DNA from: Paenibacillus sp. RUD330
GTDB taxonomy: Bacteria; Bacillota; Bacilli; Paenibacillales; Paenibacillaceae
Direction of reading: 5' to 3'
DNA length: 64,000 nucleotides
Assembly: GCF_002243345.2 (NCBI RefSeq)
Contig: NZ_CP022655.2
Span: 1,018,001-1,082,000 of the forward strand
Shown here: positions 34,363 to 43,223 of the stretch, one piece after another
Numbering within the stretch: the stretch's first letter is position 1
Layout: each line of letters begins with the position of its first letter
Translations under genes and position numbers: made by a program
The notes under the pieces: generated by a model
What the model saw: only the letters and a program-made list of their open reading frames with translations
Database searches by the model: none
Told to the model about the DNA's origin: nothing

Positions 34363-35658
34363 ATGACGAGCAAGGAATTCATAAGCCGCGAAGGCAGCCG
34401 GCTGATGCTTGGCGGCAAGCCGTTCCGGTTCGGGGGACCCAATATCTATTGGCTTGGGCTCGACGAAAATGTAGGCGGAGTGGATTGGCCGACCGAATTC
34501 CGGGTGCTCGACGCGCTGGATACCGCGGTTCAGATGGGTGCCGCCGTCGTCCGCTCGCACACGCTGGCAGCTTCCCAGGGATGTCCCAAGGCACTCTCGC
34601 CAAAGCGCGGGGAGTACAATGAAGAAGCGTTCCGCCGCGTTGACTTTGCCATCGCAGAGGCAGGCCGCCGGGGACTCCGGCTGCTGGTTCCTTTTGTGTG
34701 CAATTGGGCTTATTACCATGGGGGGAGGGAAACCTTCACTTCCTGGAGAGGGCTCGATGACCCCGAGCTGTTCTATAGGGATCGGTCCGTCATCGAGGAC
34801 TTCAAGTCGTATATCAGCTTCGTGCTGGACAGAGTGAACAGCCTGACGGGCACGGCCTACAAGGAGGATCCGACGATCATGGCCTGGGAGCTGGGCAATG
34901 AGCTGAACGGCGCTCCGGCCGAATGGGTGCGGGAGATCGCCCGCCATATCAAGTCCGAGGACAGCCGCCACCTGGTCGCACACGGCAAGCAGTTCGAGCT
35001 TGACCGAGACAAGCTCGGCATTGAAGAGCTGGACATTATCGACGTCCACTATTACCCGGCCGATGCGGGCAAGCTTGCTGCTGATGCCGCTGCTACCGCA
35101 GAGGCCGGCAAGGTGTATATCGCCGGGGAGTTCGGATGGCCGGATGGCGATCTGGAAGGCTTTCTCCGCCATGCCGAAGAGGATGAGAGAGTGGCGGGAA
35201 CTCTGTTCTGGTCGCTGTTCGGGCTCGGCGACAAGGGCGGATACGTGCCGCATTACGATGGGTTCTCGCTTCATTATCCCGGCACTGGCGTCAACGAAGA
35301 GATCGGCAGGCGCGTGCTGCGATTGCGGGAGCATGCCTTCCGGATGAGCGGCAGGGACGTCCCGGAGCATCCGATTCCGGAGGCGCCGGCCATCTTGGCG
35401 GCCAAGGAGCGGATCGCATTCCGCGGCGTCACCGGTGCGGCGATGTACACGCTCGAGCGCTCCAGCCGCGGAGCCGATGGGCCGTGGCAGACGGTATTCG
35501 CAGCCCGGCCGGCCGATAATGACATGCCTTGGCGCGACCCGCTGCGGGCTCATTCCGCCAAGGCGTGGTACCGCGTCAAGGCTCATGCGCCGGACGGTCG
35601 GCCGGGAGCTTGCTCGCTGGTCTTTGAGTCGGAGGCTTTTACGCCGGAGAGCGGGTAG
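34363..35658 (+). CDS. GH5-family mannanase-like glycosidase, intracellular
   Basis: A 431-aa protein without signal peptide. The barrel has acid/base Glu180 in WELGNELNG, HYYPAD in the next strand and nucleophile Glu256 in IAGEFGWP. It is the same overall type as the barrel of the S-layer GH5. Residues ~345-425 form a beta-rich, fn3-like tail (AILAAKERIAFRGVTGAAMYTLERSSRG). AGGGA lies ~7 bp before the ATG. A cytoplasmic location suggests action on imported oligosaccharides. A cre-like site precedes it. Exact specificity is inferred. Confidence 0.9.
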   Translation: MTSKEFISREGSRLMLGGKPFRFGGPNIYWLGLDENVGGVDWPTEFRVLDALDTAVQMGAAVVRSHTLAASQGCPKALSPKRGEYNEEAFRRVDFAIAEAGRRGLRLLVPFVCNWAYYHGGRETFTSWRGLDDPELFYRDRSVIEDFKSYISFVLDRVNSLTGTAYKEDPTIMAWELGNELNGAPAEWVREIARHIKSEDSRHLVAHGKQFELDRDKLGIEELDIIDVHYYPADAGKLAADAAATAEAGKVYIAGEFGWPDGDLEGFLRHAEEDERVAGTLFWSLFGLGDKGGYVPHYDGFSLHYPGTGVNEEIGRRVLRLREHAFRMSGRDVPEHPIPEAPAILAAKERIAFRGVTGAAMYTLERSSRGADGPWQTVFAARPADNDMPWRDPLRAHSAKAWYRVKAHAPDGRPGACSLVFESEAFTPESG

Positions 35659-35680
35659 GGTGGAGTGGAGGCTCTCGCGT

Positions 35681-35908
35681 CGGAGAGTCCATATGAGAGT
35701 CGGAGAGTCCATATAGGAGTCGGAGAGTCCGTATGAGAGTCGGAGAGTCCGTATGAGAGTCGGAGAGTCCATGTAAGAGTCGGAGAGTCCGTATGAGAGT
35801 CGGAGAGTCCATGTAAGAGTCGGAGAGTCCATGTAAGAGTCGGAGAGTCCGTATGAGAGTCGGAGAGTCCATATGAGAGTCCATATAAGAGTCGGAGAGT
35901 CCACGCCG
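35681..35908. repeat. 20-bp tandem repeat, about 11 copies
   Basis: Ten full units of CGGAGAGTCCATATGAGAGT (variants GTATG, ATGTA, ATATA at positions 11-15) run in exact 20-bp register from 35681 to 35880, followed by one truncated and one partial copy. 20 is not a multiple of three, so a repetitive reverse-strand ORF across it (DSPTLIWTL...) is considered spurious. Confidence 0.95.
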
Positions 35909-35983
35909 GAAAATGGATGGGGAAGAGTGAGCGACGTTGACGTCAAAGAGCAGGAGCCAGCCTTCTCTAATTCCACATGCATG

Positions 35984-36065
35984 GAGCCAACCAGCCGCAA
36001 ATGAATTGAAACCAACCAGCTCCACATGAATTGAAACCAACCAGCTCCACATGAATTGGAACCAA
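35984..36065. repeat. 25-bp tandem repeat, three copies plus a partial
   Basis: AACCAACCAGCTCCACATGA-type units begin at about 35985, 36010, 36035 and 36060 (partial), with 25-bp period; the first copy is divergent. From 36066 to 36339 nothing is recognised. Confidence 0.85.
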
Positions 36066-36339
36066 CAGCCATTTCTTAATGCAACGCCGGGAACAGGCAT
36101 AAGCGGCTATGTGATCATGCTGTGCTCACGGTCAGCAACAAATGAAGTCCTCCATGGCAGTGAGAAACCAAGCCTGAAACGGACTAGTCAGCCAGCTAGG
36201 GTGCAGAGAGGCCGCTGAGCTTTCCCTGAACTACGCATAATCACCTAAAATCAGCAACATCTTTTTCAAGGGAATCTATCCACCCCTCGAACATCATTTC
36301 GGACCGCACCAACCAACTAATCTTTGGGCTGCTGTGTGC

Positions 36340-36523
36340 TATCGGACATCAGATCCGTTATTTCGCCTGTTTTGCTGGAAAAGGCTTTCTATCGGACATC
36401 AGATCCGTTATTTAGATCAAAATGGACTTTTTGGTCACTTAAAGCCTCAATTAGCGGATCTGATGTCCGTTAAATTTTTTTTAATGCCTGAAAATAGGGA
36501 AATAGCGGAACCTATGTCCGATA
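36340..36523. repeat. composite palindromic intergenic element, copy B
   Basis: Four 21-bp palindromes, TATCGGA/TAACGGA-N7-TCCGTTA, lie at 36340-36360, 36390-36410, 36452-36472 and 36503-36523 (spacing 50, 62, 51). The first two have loop CATCAGA and the third TCTGATG, its exact reverse complement, so the halves are inverted about a ~41-bp centre. The centre (AAAATGGACTTTTTGGTCA) resembles that of copy A (GAAAATCGTCTTTGGTGTCA). Confidence 0.9.
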
Positions 36524-36530
36524 GCCCAAA

Positions 36531-36570
36531 AAAAGCTGTCCCTGCCGTCGAAGGACGGGGGACAGCTTTT
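36531..36570. terminator. bidirectional terminator at the kbl 3' end
   Basis: AAAAGCTGTCCC and GGGACAGCTTTT form a 12-bp stem with a GC-rich inner loop, with A and T runs at its ends. It lies 15 bp from the kbl stop and serves the reverse-strand operon. Confidence 0.75.
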
Positions 36571-36585
36571 TCAATACCGAAACGA

Positions 36586-37764
<1,179 letters not shown>

Positions 37765-37898
37765 TGGCGGATCTCTCCTTTTTGAACGGGGCCGCGTCGG
37801 CCCTTTAGTTGTCCCTGGTGGTCACGGGTTGACGCTGGTTACCAGGGTTGACGCTGGTTGCTGGGATAGCGTTTCATGATCAAATGCGGCGGAAAAAT

Positions 37899-38945
37899 CT
37901 ACTCGTGCTTGAACACGATCTTGGCGCATTGCCCGGAGCCCATCAGCTCGAACGCTTCCTCGAAGCGGTCCAGCGTGAACGTATGGTCGACGAGCGGCCG
38001 CAGGTCGATCCGGCCCGCGTCGAGTAGGCCCTTGATCTGATGCCAGGTTTGGTACATTCTTCGGCCCGTGATTCCGTATACCTGCAAGCCCTTGAAAATG
38101 ATGTGGCGGGCCAGGTCGATCGGCACCGCCTTGGACGGAATGCCGAGCAGCGAGACGCGTCCGGCGTTCGCCATCGCTTCGAGCAGGCTGTTGATCGCGT
38201 GGCCGTTGCCCGACATCTCGAGGCCGACCTCGACGCCTGCGCCGTCCGTCAGGCCGCGCAGCTCCGCCGCGACATCCTTGCCCGGCTCCGACTTGATGCA
38301 GGCGTCCGCGCCGAGCTTGGCCGCCATGCCGAGCCGGTAGTCATGCAGGTCGACGGCGATGATCCTGCCCGCGCCGACGGCTTTGGCGACCTGGATCGCC
38401 ATAAGGCCGATCGGGCCGCAGCCGATGACGGCGACGGACTTGCCGACGATGTCTCCCGCCATGACGGTGTGGACCGCGTTGCCGAGCGGATCCTGGAGGC
38501 AGGCCAGCTCATGCGGCAGCGAAGGATCGTTGTGGATGATGTTGACCGCCTTGGTCACGGCGTATTCCGCGAAACAGCCCGGAGCGCTGATGCCGAAGCT
38601 GCGCGTATTCGGGCATACATGCGCGTTGCCGGAGCGGCATTGCTTGCAGGTGCCGCAGACGATATGGCCCTCGGCCGACACATGGTCGCCGACGGCGACA
38701 TTCGTGACAGCGCTTCCGACCGATTCGACGATGCCGGAGAATTCGTGGCCGAACACATTCGGAGTCACGACATTCTGCTCCGCCCATTCATCCCAGTGAT
38801 AAATATGCATATCGGTGCCGCAGATGGAGCTTGCCTTCACCTTGATGCGGACTTCGTCGGCGGCTATTTGCGGAACCGGCACTTCCATGAGCACGGCGCC
38901 GGCTTTGCGCTCCGCCTTGACCAAACCAATCATCGTATCCTTCAT
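37899..38945 (-). CDS. tdh: L-threonine 3-dehydrogenase
   Basis: A 348-aa zinc medium-chain dehydrogenase. Catalytic-zinc ligands are in SSICGTDMHIYHWDEWA and GHEFSGIVE; the structural-zinc cysteines are CGTCKQCRSGNAHVC. The NAD fold has VAVIGCGPIGLMAIQVAK. The CGTDMHIY-HWDEWA signature is diagnostic of Tdh. It oxidises threonine to 2-amino-3-ketobutyrate for Kbl. AGGAG lies before ATG 38945. The kbl gene follows after 134 bp that contain a 19-bp-period repeat of GGGTTGACGCTGGTT (37826 and 37845). Confidence 0.96.
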   Translation of the reverse strand: MKDTMIGLVKAERKAGAVLMEVPVPQIAADEVRIKVKASSICGTDMHIYHWDEWAEQNVVTPNVFGHEFSGIVESVGSAVTNVAVGDHVSAEGHIVCGTCKQCRSGNAHVCPNTRSFGISAPGCFAEYAVTKAVNIIHNDPSLPHELACLQDPLGNAVHTVMAGDIVGKSVAVIGCGPIGLMAIQVAKAVGAGRIIAVDLHDYRLGMAAKLGADACIKSEPGKDVAAELRGLTDGAGVEVGLEMSGNGHAINSLLEAMANAGRVSLLGIPSKAVPIDLARHIIFKGLQVYGITGRRMYQTWHQIKGLLDAGRIDLRPLVDHTFTLDRFEEAFELMGSGQCAKIVFKHE

Positions 38946-39021
38946 TTTTCATTCTCCTCTGATCAAGAATGATCGTCATAACGAACATATGTGCAGTATA
39001 TGGTACTGCTTCGTATGTAAT

Positions 39022-39049
39022 AGTATATTAGCCGACCCCGCTTTGTAAA
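39022..39049 (-). promoter_or_regulatory. promoter of tdh-kbl
   Basis: On the reverse strand TTTACA is followed after 16 bp by TATACT, ~77 bp before the tdh start. The untranslated stretch between is AT-rich, with ACATATGT as a possible operator. Confidence 0.55.
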
Positions 39050-39053
39050 CAAC

Positions 39054-39079
39054 AAAAAACAACCTTCGGCGAAGGTTGT
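39054..39079 (-). terminator. terminator of the XRE-cupin gene
   Basis: On the reverse strand ACAACCTTC/GAAGGTTGT (39071-39079 with 39059-39067) forms a 9-bp stem followed by a run of Ts. It separates the regulator transcript from tdh. Confidence 0.8.
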
Positions 39080-39155
39080 TGAATGGCGGAAAACCCTTAT
39101 GGGGCGCGCGTTCGCGCCGGTTGGACGGCCGTCCGCGAGGGGCAGACACGACCCC

Positions 39156-39713
39156 TCAGAACGGGTAGAGAATGATGCTTTGAAGCTCGGTCTCCTCTTC
39201 CCCGGACTCATTGAGATACGTATGCGGCTGGCCGGCGTCGAAGCGGATCGCGTCGCCGGTTCCGGCCGTGTAGGACTGGTTGCCGATGACCATGCGGAGC
39301 GTTCCGCGTGTGACGGTGACGAACTCCTCGACGCCCTCGTGATGGGGCTCGGCCTCGTAGACGCAGCCGGGCAGCATGACGACCCGGTAGATCTCGAAGC
39401 GGGAGCTGTCGTTGTACGAAAACTGCGGGTAGCTCATGTACTTGCCGTCCCCGGCCAGAATCGGGGAGCGGACGGAAGCCTTCACAAGCGTGACGGAAGG
39501 GCGCTCCTCTTCGATCAGGTCGGAGACGGAGATGCGCAGCCCGCTCGCGATTTTCCACAGCACCGTGATGGTCGGGTTGGAATCGGCGCGCTCGATCTGG
39601 GCGAGCATCGTCTTGCTGACCCCGGTCAGCTCGGACAGCTTGTCCAGGCTGTAGGCCCGGGCCTTGCGGATTTTCTTCAAGTTGCGGGCAACCCGCAGCA
39701 CCATCGTGTCCAC
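39156..39713 (-). CDS. XRE-family regulator with C-terminal cupin domain
   Basis: A 185-aa protein. Residues ~5-65 are an XRE helix-turn-helix (LKKIRKARAYSLDKLSELTGVSKTMLAQIERADSNPTI). Residues ~105-180 are a cupin (EPHHEGVEEFVTVTRGTLRMVI, ... DAIRFDAGQPHTYLN) with metal-type histidines. GTG start at 39713 with GGAGG 7 bp upstream. Such regulators usually control amino-acid or amine catabolism. It lies just upstream of tdh-kbl on the same strand and is a plausible regulator of threonine degradation. Confidence 0.9.
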   Translation of the reverse strand: MDTMVLRVARNLKKIRKARAYSLDKLSELTGVSKTMLAQIERADSNPTITVLWKIASGLRISVSDLIEEERPSVTLVKASVRSPILAGDGKYMSYPQFSYNDSSRFEIYRVVMLPGCVYEAEPHHEGVEEFVTVTRGTLRMVIGNQSYTAGTGDAIRFDAGQPHTYLNESGEEETELQSIILYPF

Positions 39714-39953
39714 TGCATAACCTCCATGCTTTTTTGTCTTGGTCCGCAGATCCCAATGGAGACCATTGAGCGCTCATGTTTTCCTTTTGCCTGCAAACGC
39801 TCTTCTCGGCCGGAATCGGCCTGTCTATCCGCTCGGTTCATTATCGTTCATTTTATCACGTCAGGCCGGTGAAGGGGCAAGTATATCTCCGCTTCTCCGA
39901 TATGATAAGATGGTTGAAGCATAATTGGAGTCAGCGAATGGAGGTACGGGCAA

Positions 39954-40994
39954 GTGGCCAAGCTCAAGGACATCGCCGATCTGCTCGGCGTGTCGATCTC
40001 TACGGTATCCAGGGCGATCAGCGGCGATACGTCGAGGCCCGTCAGCGAGGAGACCAAGCGCAAGATCAAGGCGGCCGCCATCCAGGTCGGCTATCCGCTG
40101 CAGGGAATGGCGCCTCAGGCAATCGGAATGCCTTTGCAATATGTATGCATCCTGCCCGGCAATCTGATGGGCAACCATCCTTATTTTGCCGAAGTGCTCG
40201 AAGGCTTCCACGGCAGGCTGGCGGAGATGGGGCTGCCGCCGGCGATCATGCGCTCCTATGAGGAGCTGCGGGAGGCGGGCAAGCTGCGTTCCATGCTGGA
40301 CGAGACCGGAGCGGGAGCGGTGCTCGCCCTGGGCTGGTATGACCGGGGCATGCACCGGACGCTGGTCGACAGTGGCATCCCGGTGGCGGGGGTGAGCCTC
40401 AACGACGATTCCATCCGGATTCCGACCGTCGACTGCGACCGCATGTCCGCGGCCCGGATGGCGGTCCGGCATTTGCTGGATCAGGGCCATCGCCGGATCG
40501 GATATGTCGGGGGCCCCGCCTTCGACAAGATCATGGAGAACGACGAGCGGTATCTCGGCTACAAATTCGCCATTCTGCAGGCCGATCTGCCGTTCCGGCC
40601 GGAATGGATCGTCGATGCGGACTGGAGCGTGGAAAAGAGCTATGCCGATACGGCCGCCATGCTCAGCGCGCTGGCGCCGGAGGACAGGCCGACCGCCTTG
40701 TTCTGCGCCAGCGACACGCTCGCCATTCCGGCGATGCGGGCCGCCATGGACCTGGGATGCCGGATTCCGGAGGATATCGCGTTCGCCGGAATGGACAACA
40801 TCGAGCTGGCGCAGTATACGTCGCCGCCTCTGACATCCGTGCATGTGCCGAGGCTGGAGATCGGCCGGACCGCCTGCAAGTTCCTGTACGACTTCGCCCG
40901 CGGAGAGTACAGGGATGTGCCGAAGCTGCTGCTGCCTTGCTCGCTCGTTGTACGCGAATCCTCCGATCGGCGGCTGGACTCTTCCCGGACCTGA
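39954..40994 (+). CDS. LacI family transcriptional regulator
   Basis: A 346-aa repressor with GTG start (GGAGGT upstream). HTH: AKLKDIADLLGVSISTVSRAISG. The sensor domain has GYVGGPAFDKI, ALFCASDTLAIPAMRAA and FAGMDNIELAQYTSPPLTSVHVP, normal for sugar-responsive LacI/GalR members. It is transcribed toward an ABC sugar importer that starts 312 bp downstream, separated by its own terminator, and is the likely local regulator of that operon. Confidence 0.92.
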   Translation: MAKLKDIADLLGVSISTVSRAISGDTSRPVSEETKRKIKAAAIQVGYPLQGMAPQAIGMPLQYVCILPGNLMGNHPYFAEVLEGFHGRLAEMGLPPAIMRSYEELREAGKLRSMLDETGAGAVLALGWYDRGMHRTLVDSGIPVAGVSLNDDSIRIPTVDCDRMSAARMAVRHLLDQGHRRIGYVGGPAFDKIMENDERYLGYKFAILQADLPFRPEWIVDADWSVEKSYADTAAMLSALAPEDRPTALFCASDTLAIPAMRAAMDLGCRIPEDIAFAGMDNIELAQYTSPPLTSVHVPRLEIGRTACKFLYDFARGEYRDVPKLLLPCSLVVRESSDRRLDSSRT

Positions 40995-41017
40995 CGTTTC
41001 ATCGTCAGGTTTTTTTG
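40990..41017 (+). terminator. terminator after the LacI gene
   Basis: CCTGACG (40990-40996) pairs with CGTCAGG (41003-41009), followed by seven Ts; the stem overlaps the stop codon. Confidence 0.85.
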
Positions 41018-41025
41018 CGGCTCGA

Positions 41026-41044
41026 TATCCAAAAATTTTGGATA
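41026..41044. promoter_or_regulatory. candidate LacI-type operator palindrome
   Basis: TATCCAAAAATTTTGGATA has perfect 9-bp arms around one base. Related half-sites recur in the same gap: CCAAAAATATTTGG (41209-41222), and TTTTTGGATATC between the -35 and -10 of the downstream promoter. The pattern suggests an operator set for the ABC operon. Confidence 0.5.
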
Positions 41045-41129
41045 AATTCCTCCAAAATGTTATTGCCGGTTTGGATCTTTTCTGATAACTTAGAAAACAA
41101 GATGGCTCGGGAGCGGAGTAAAACGAGAA

Positions 41130-41144
41130 ATGAAAGCGTTATCT
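41130..41144 (+). promoter_or_regulatory. cre-like site (CcpA) upstream of the ABC operon
   Basis: ATGAAAGCGTTATCT matches WTGNAANCGNWNNCW at every defined base. It lies ~100 bp upstream of the operon promoter. Catabolite control of the sugar importer is likely. Confidence 0.6.
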
Positions 41145-41231
41145 ATTTAAATGCAAATAAGATGAGGCCCTTTCTCCGACTTCTATCATCCAAACGGCAG
41201 ATAATTAACCAAAAATATTTGGAATAATGCG

Positions 41232-41261
41232 TTGACTTTTTGGATATCGATCTCATATGAT
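41232..41261 (+). promoter_or_regulatory. promoter of the CUT1 ABC operon
   Basis: TTGACT (41232-41237), an 18-bp spacer and TATGAT (41256-41261). The spacer contains TTTTGGATATC, a half of the upstream palindrome, where a repressor could block polymerase. Confidence 0.65.
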
Positions 41262-41306
41262 AGATTCACGTAAACAAACCTACCGCACCTGGAGGGCGAT
41301 CAACCG

Positions 41307-42266
41307 ATGGCGATGCTTCAGCAAGAGCATGCAAGCCGAAAACCGTTGAAAAGCACAGCCGCAATCTCCCGTTTCAGCAATATCCTCCGCAATTGGCAGC
41401 TCTATGTCATGATTTCTCCGGTACTCGCTTATTACATCCTGTTCCACTACGTTCCGATGTACGGCATTCAGATCGCCTTCAAGGACTTCCGGATCAACAA
41501 GGGAATTTGGGACAGCCCCTGGGTCGGACTGAAGCATTTCGACCGGTTCTTCAACAGCTACTTCTTCGAGAGGCTGATCTCCAACACGATCGAGCTCGGC
41601 CTGTATCTGATCGTCATCGGCTTTCCGATTCCGATCATTCTGGCTCTCCTGCTCAATGAGGCGAAGGCCGAGAGATTCAAGAAGTTTGTCCAGACGATCA
41701 CGTACGCCCCGCATTTCCTCTCGACCGTCGTCGTGGTCGGCATGATGATGATCTTCCTGAACCCCCGCTACGGCCTCGTCAATCAGTTCATCAGCGCGCT
41801 CGGAGGCGACACCGTCAACTTCATGGCGAATCCGTCGTGGTTCAAGACGCTCTATGTGCTCTCCGACGTCTGGCAGACGATGGGGTGGAGCTCCATCATC
41901 TATCTCGCCGCGCTCGGCGGCATCGACACCCAGCTGCATGAAGCGGCGCGCGTCGACGGAGCGAGCCGCATCCGCCGCATCTGGCACATCAATCTGCCGG
42001 GCATCCGTCCCACCATCGTCATCCTGCTCATCCTGAACCTCGGCAGCGTCATGGCGATCGGCTTCGAGAAGGTGCTGCTCATGCAGAACAACCTCAATCT
42101 GGCCAGCTCCGACATCATCGATACCTATGTGTACCGCAGCGGCATCCTGGACGCCAACTACAGCTTCTCGGCCGCCATCGGCCTGTTCAGCGCCGTCATC
42201 AATTTCCTGCTGCTCGTGGTCGTGAACGCCGTCGCCCGGCGTGCCGGGGGAACCAGCCTATGGTAA
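41307..42266 (+). CDS. CUT1 ABC sugar transporter permease (LplB-like)
   Basis: A 319-aa protein with six TM segments. The early motif YYILFHYVPMYGIQIAFKDF is characteristic of LplB/YtcP-neighbour permeases in Paenibacillus-type polysaccharide importers. The ATPase-contact EAA loop is HEAARVDGASRIRRIWHINLP. CTGGAGG lies upstream of the ATG. It is the first gene of a four-gene operon. No ATPase gene is present, as is usual for these systems, which borrow an MsmX-like ATPase. Confidence 0.93.
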   Translation: MAMLQQEHASRKPLKSTAAISRFSNILRNWQLYVMISPVLAYYILFHYVPMYGIQIAFKDFRINKGIWDSPWVGLKHFDRFFNSYFFERLISNTIELGLYLIVIGFPIPIILALLLNEAKAERFKKFVQTITYAPHFLSTVVVVGMMMIFLNPRYGLVNQFISALGGDTVNFMANPSWFKTLYVLSDVWQTMGWSSIIYLAALGGIDTQLHEAARVDGASRIRRIWHINLPGIRPTIVILLILNLGSVMAIGFEKVLLMQNNLNLASSDIIDTYVYRSGILDANYSFSAAIGLFSAVINFLLLVVVNAVARRAGGTSLW

Positions 42267-42279
42267 GGGAGAGAGAAGC

Positions 42280-43161
42280 ATGACCGCAGCAAGAGAGGAC
42301 CGGATGTTCAATATCGTCGTTTATTCCCTGCTTTCCCTCGTCGCCTTATGCGTGCTGTATCCGCTCGTCTACGTCGTCAGCGCGTCCTTCAGCGATCCCC
42401 AGTACATCATGGGCGGAGAGATCTGGCTCTGGCCGAAGGGAATGACGATCGATTCCTACGCGAGCATCTTCAACAACGACGCGATCGTGCGGGGCTTCCT
42501 GAACACGCTGCTCTACACGGCGGCAGGCACGGCGCTCAATCTCGTCATGACGATTCTCGCCGCTTATCCGCTTTCCCGGAGCGATTTTGCCGGACGCAAC
42601 CTGTTCATGGGACTGATGGTGTTCACGATGTTTTTCGGCGGAGGCCTCATTCCGACCTACCTGCTGATCAAGAACCTTCATCTGCTGAATACGTTCTGGG
42701 TCATGATCCTGCCGGGAGCGGTATCGGTGTGGAACATCATCATCATGCGGACTTACTTCCAGCAGTCGATTCCGGCGGAAATGCAGGAGGCCGCCGTCAT
42801 CGACGGCTGCTCCAACTTCCAGACGCTGATCCGGATCGTGCTGCCGCTGTCCATGCCGATCATCGCCGTGACCGTGCTGTATTACGCGGTCGGCCACTGG
42901 AACGCCTTCTTCAACGCGCTGCTCTACTTGTCCGACCGCAAGCAGTTCCCTCTCCAGCTCATCCTGCGGGAAATCCTGATCCAGGGACAGACCGACGAGA
43001 TGGTGAGAGCTTCGACCGAGTCGGCCATCAAGCAGCAGCGCGCCGTCGAGGGCATCAAGTACGCGGTGCTCGTCGTCGCGAACATTCCGATGTTCCTCCT
43101 CTATCCGTTCCTGCAGCGCTACTTCGTGAAGGGGATCATGGTCGGCGCCATCAAGGGCTGA
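42280..43161 (+). CDS. CUT1 ABC sugar transporter permease (LplC/YtcP-like)
   Basis: A 293-aa membrane protein with six TM segments. VYPLVYVVSASFSDP near the N-terminus, the MFFGGGLIPTYLLIKNLHLLNTFWVMILPGAVS block and the EAA loop MQEAAVIDGCSNFQTLIRIVLPLS identify the LplC type. It is 13 bp from the first permease gene, with AAGGGAGAG before ATG 42280. It forms the channel with that permease. Confidence 0.93.
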   Translation: MTAAREDRMFNIVVYSLLSLVALCVLYPLVYVVSASFSDPQYIMGGEIWLWPKGMTIDSYASIFNNDAIVRGFLNTLLYTAAGTALNLVMTILAAYPLSRSDFAGRNLFMGLMVFTMFFGGGLIPTYLLIKNLHLLNTFWVMILPGAVSVWNIIIMRTYFQQSIPAEMQEAAVIDGCSNFQTLIRIVLPLSMPIIAVTVLYYAVGHWNAFFNALLYLSDRKQFPLQLILREILIQGQTDEMVRASTESAIKQQRAVEGIKYAVLVVANIPMFLLYPFLQRYFVKGIMVGAIKG

Positions 43162-43223
43162 TCTTCCATACATGCACTACGAGCTGATGAAGATGCATAC
43201 CAACGACATCGGGAGGGGTTAGG

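Noticed and set aside
34276-36072. 598-codon reverse ORF running through the 20-bp repeats and the GH5 gene
   Set aside because: Its N-terminal DSPTLIWTL-like repeats come from a 20-bp minisatellite not in codon register, and the rest is antisense to GH5.
43172-43222. 16-aa leader ORF before the sugar-binding lipoprotein gene
   Set aside because: The frame ends just before the GTG start and could couple translation, but it has no SD and no codon signal; left as unproven.
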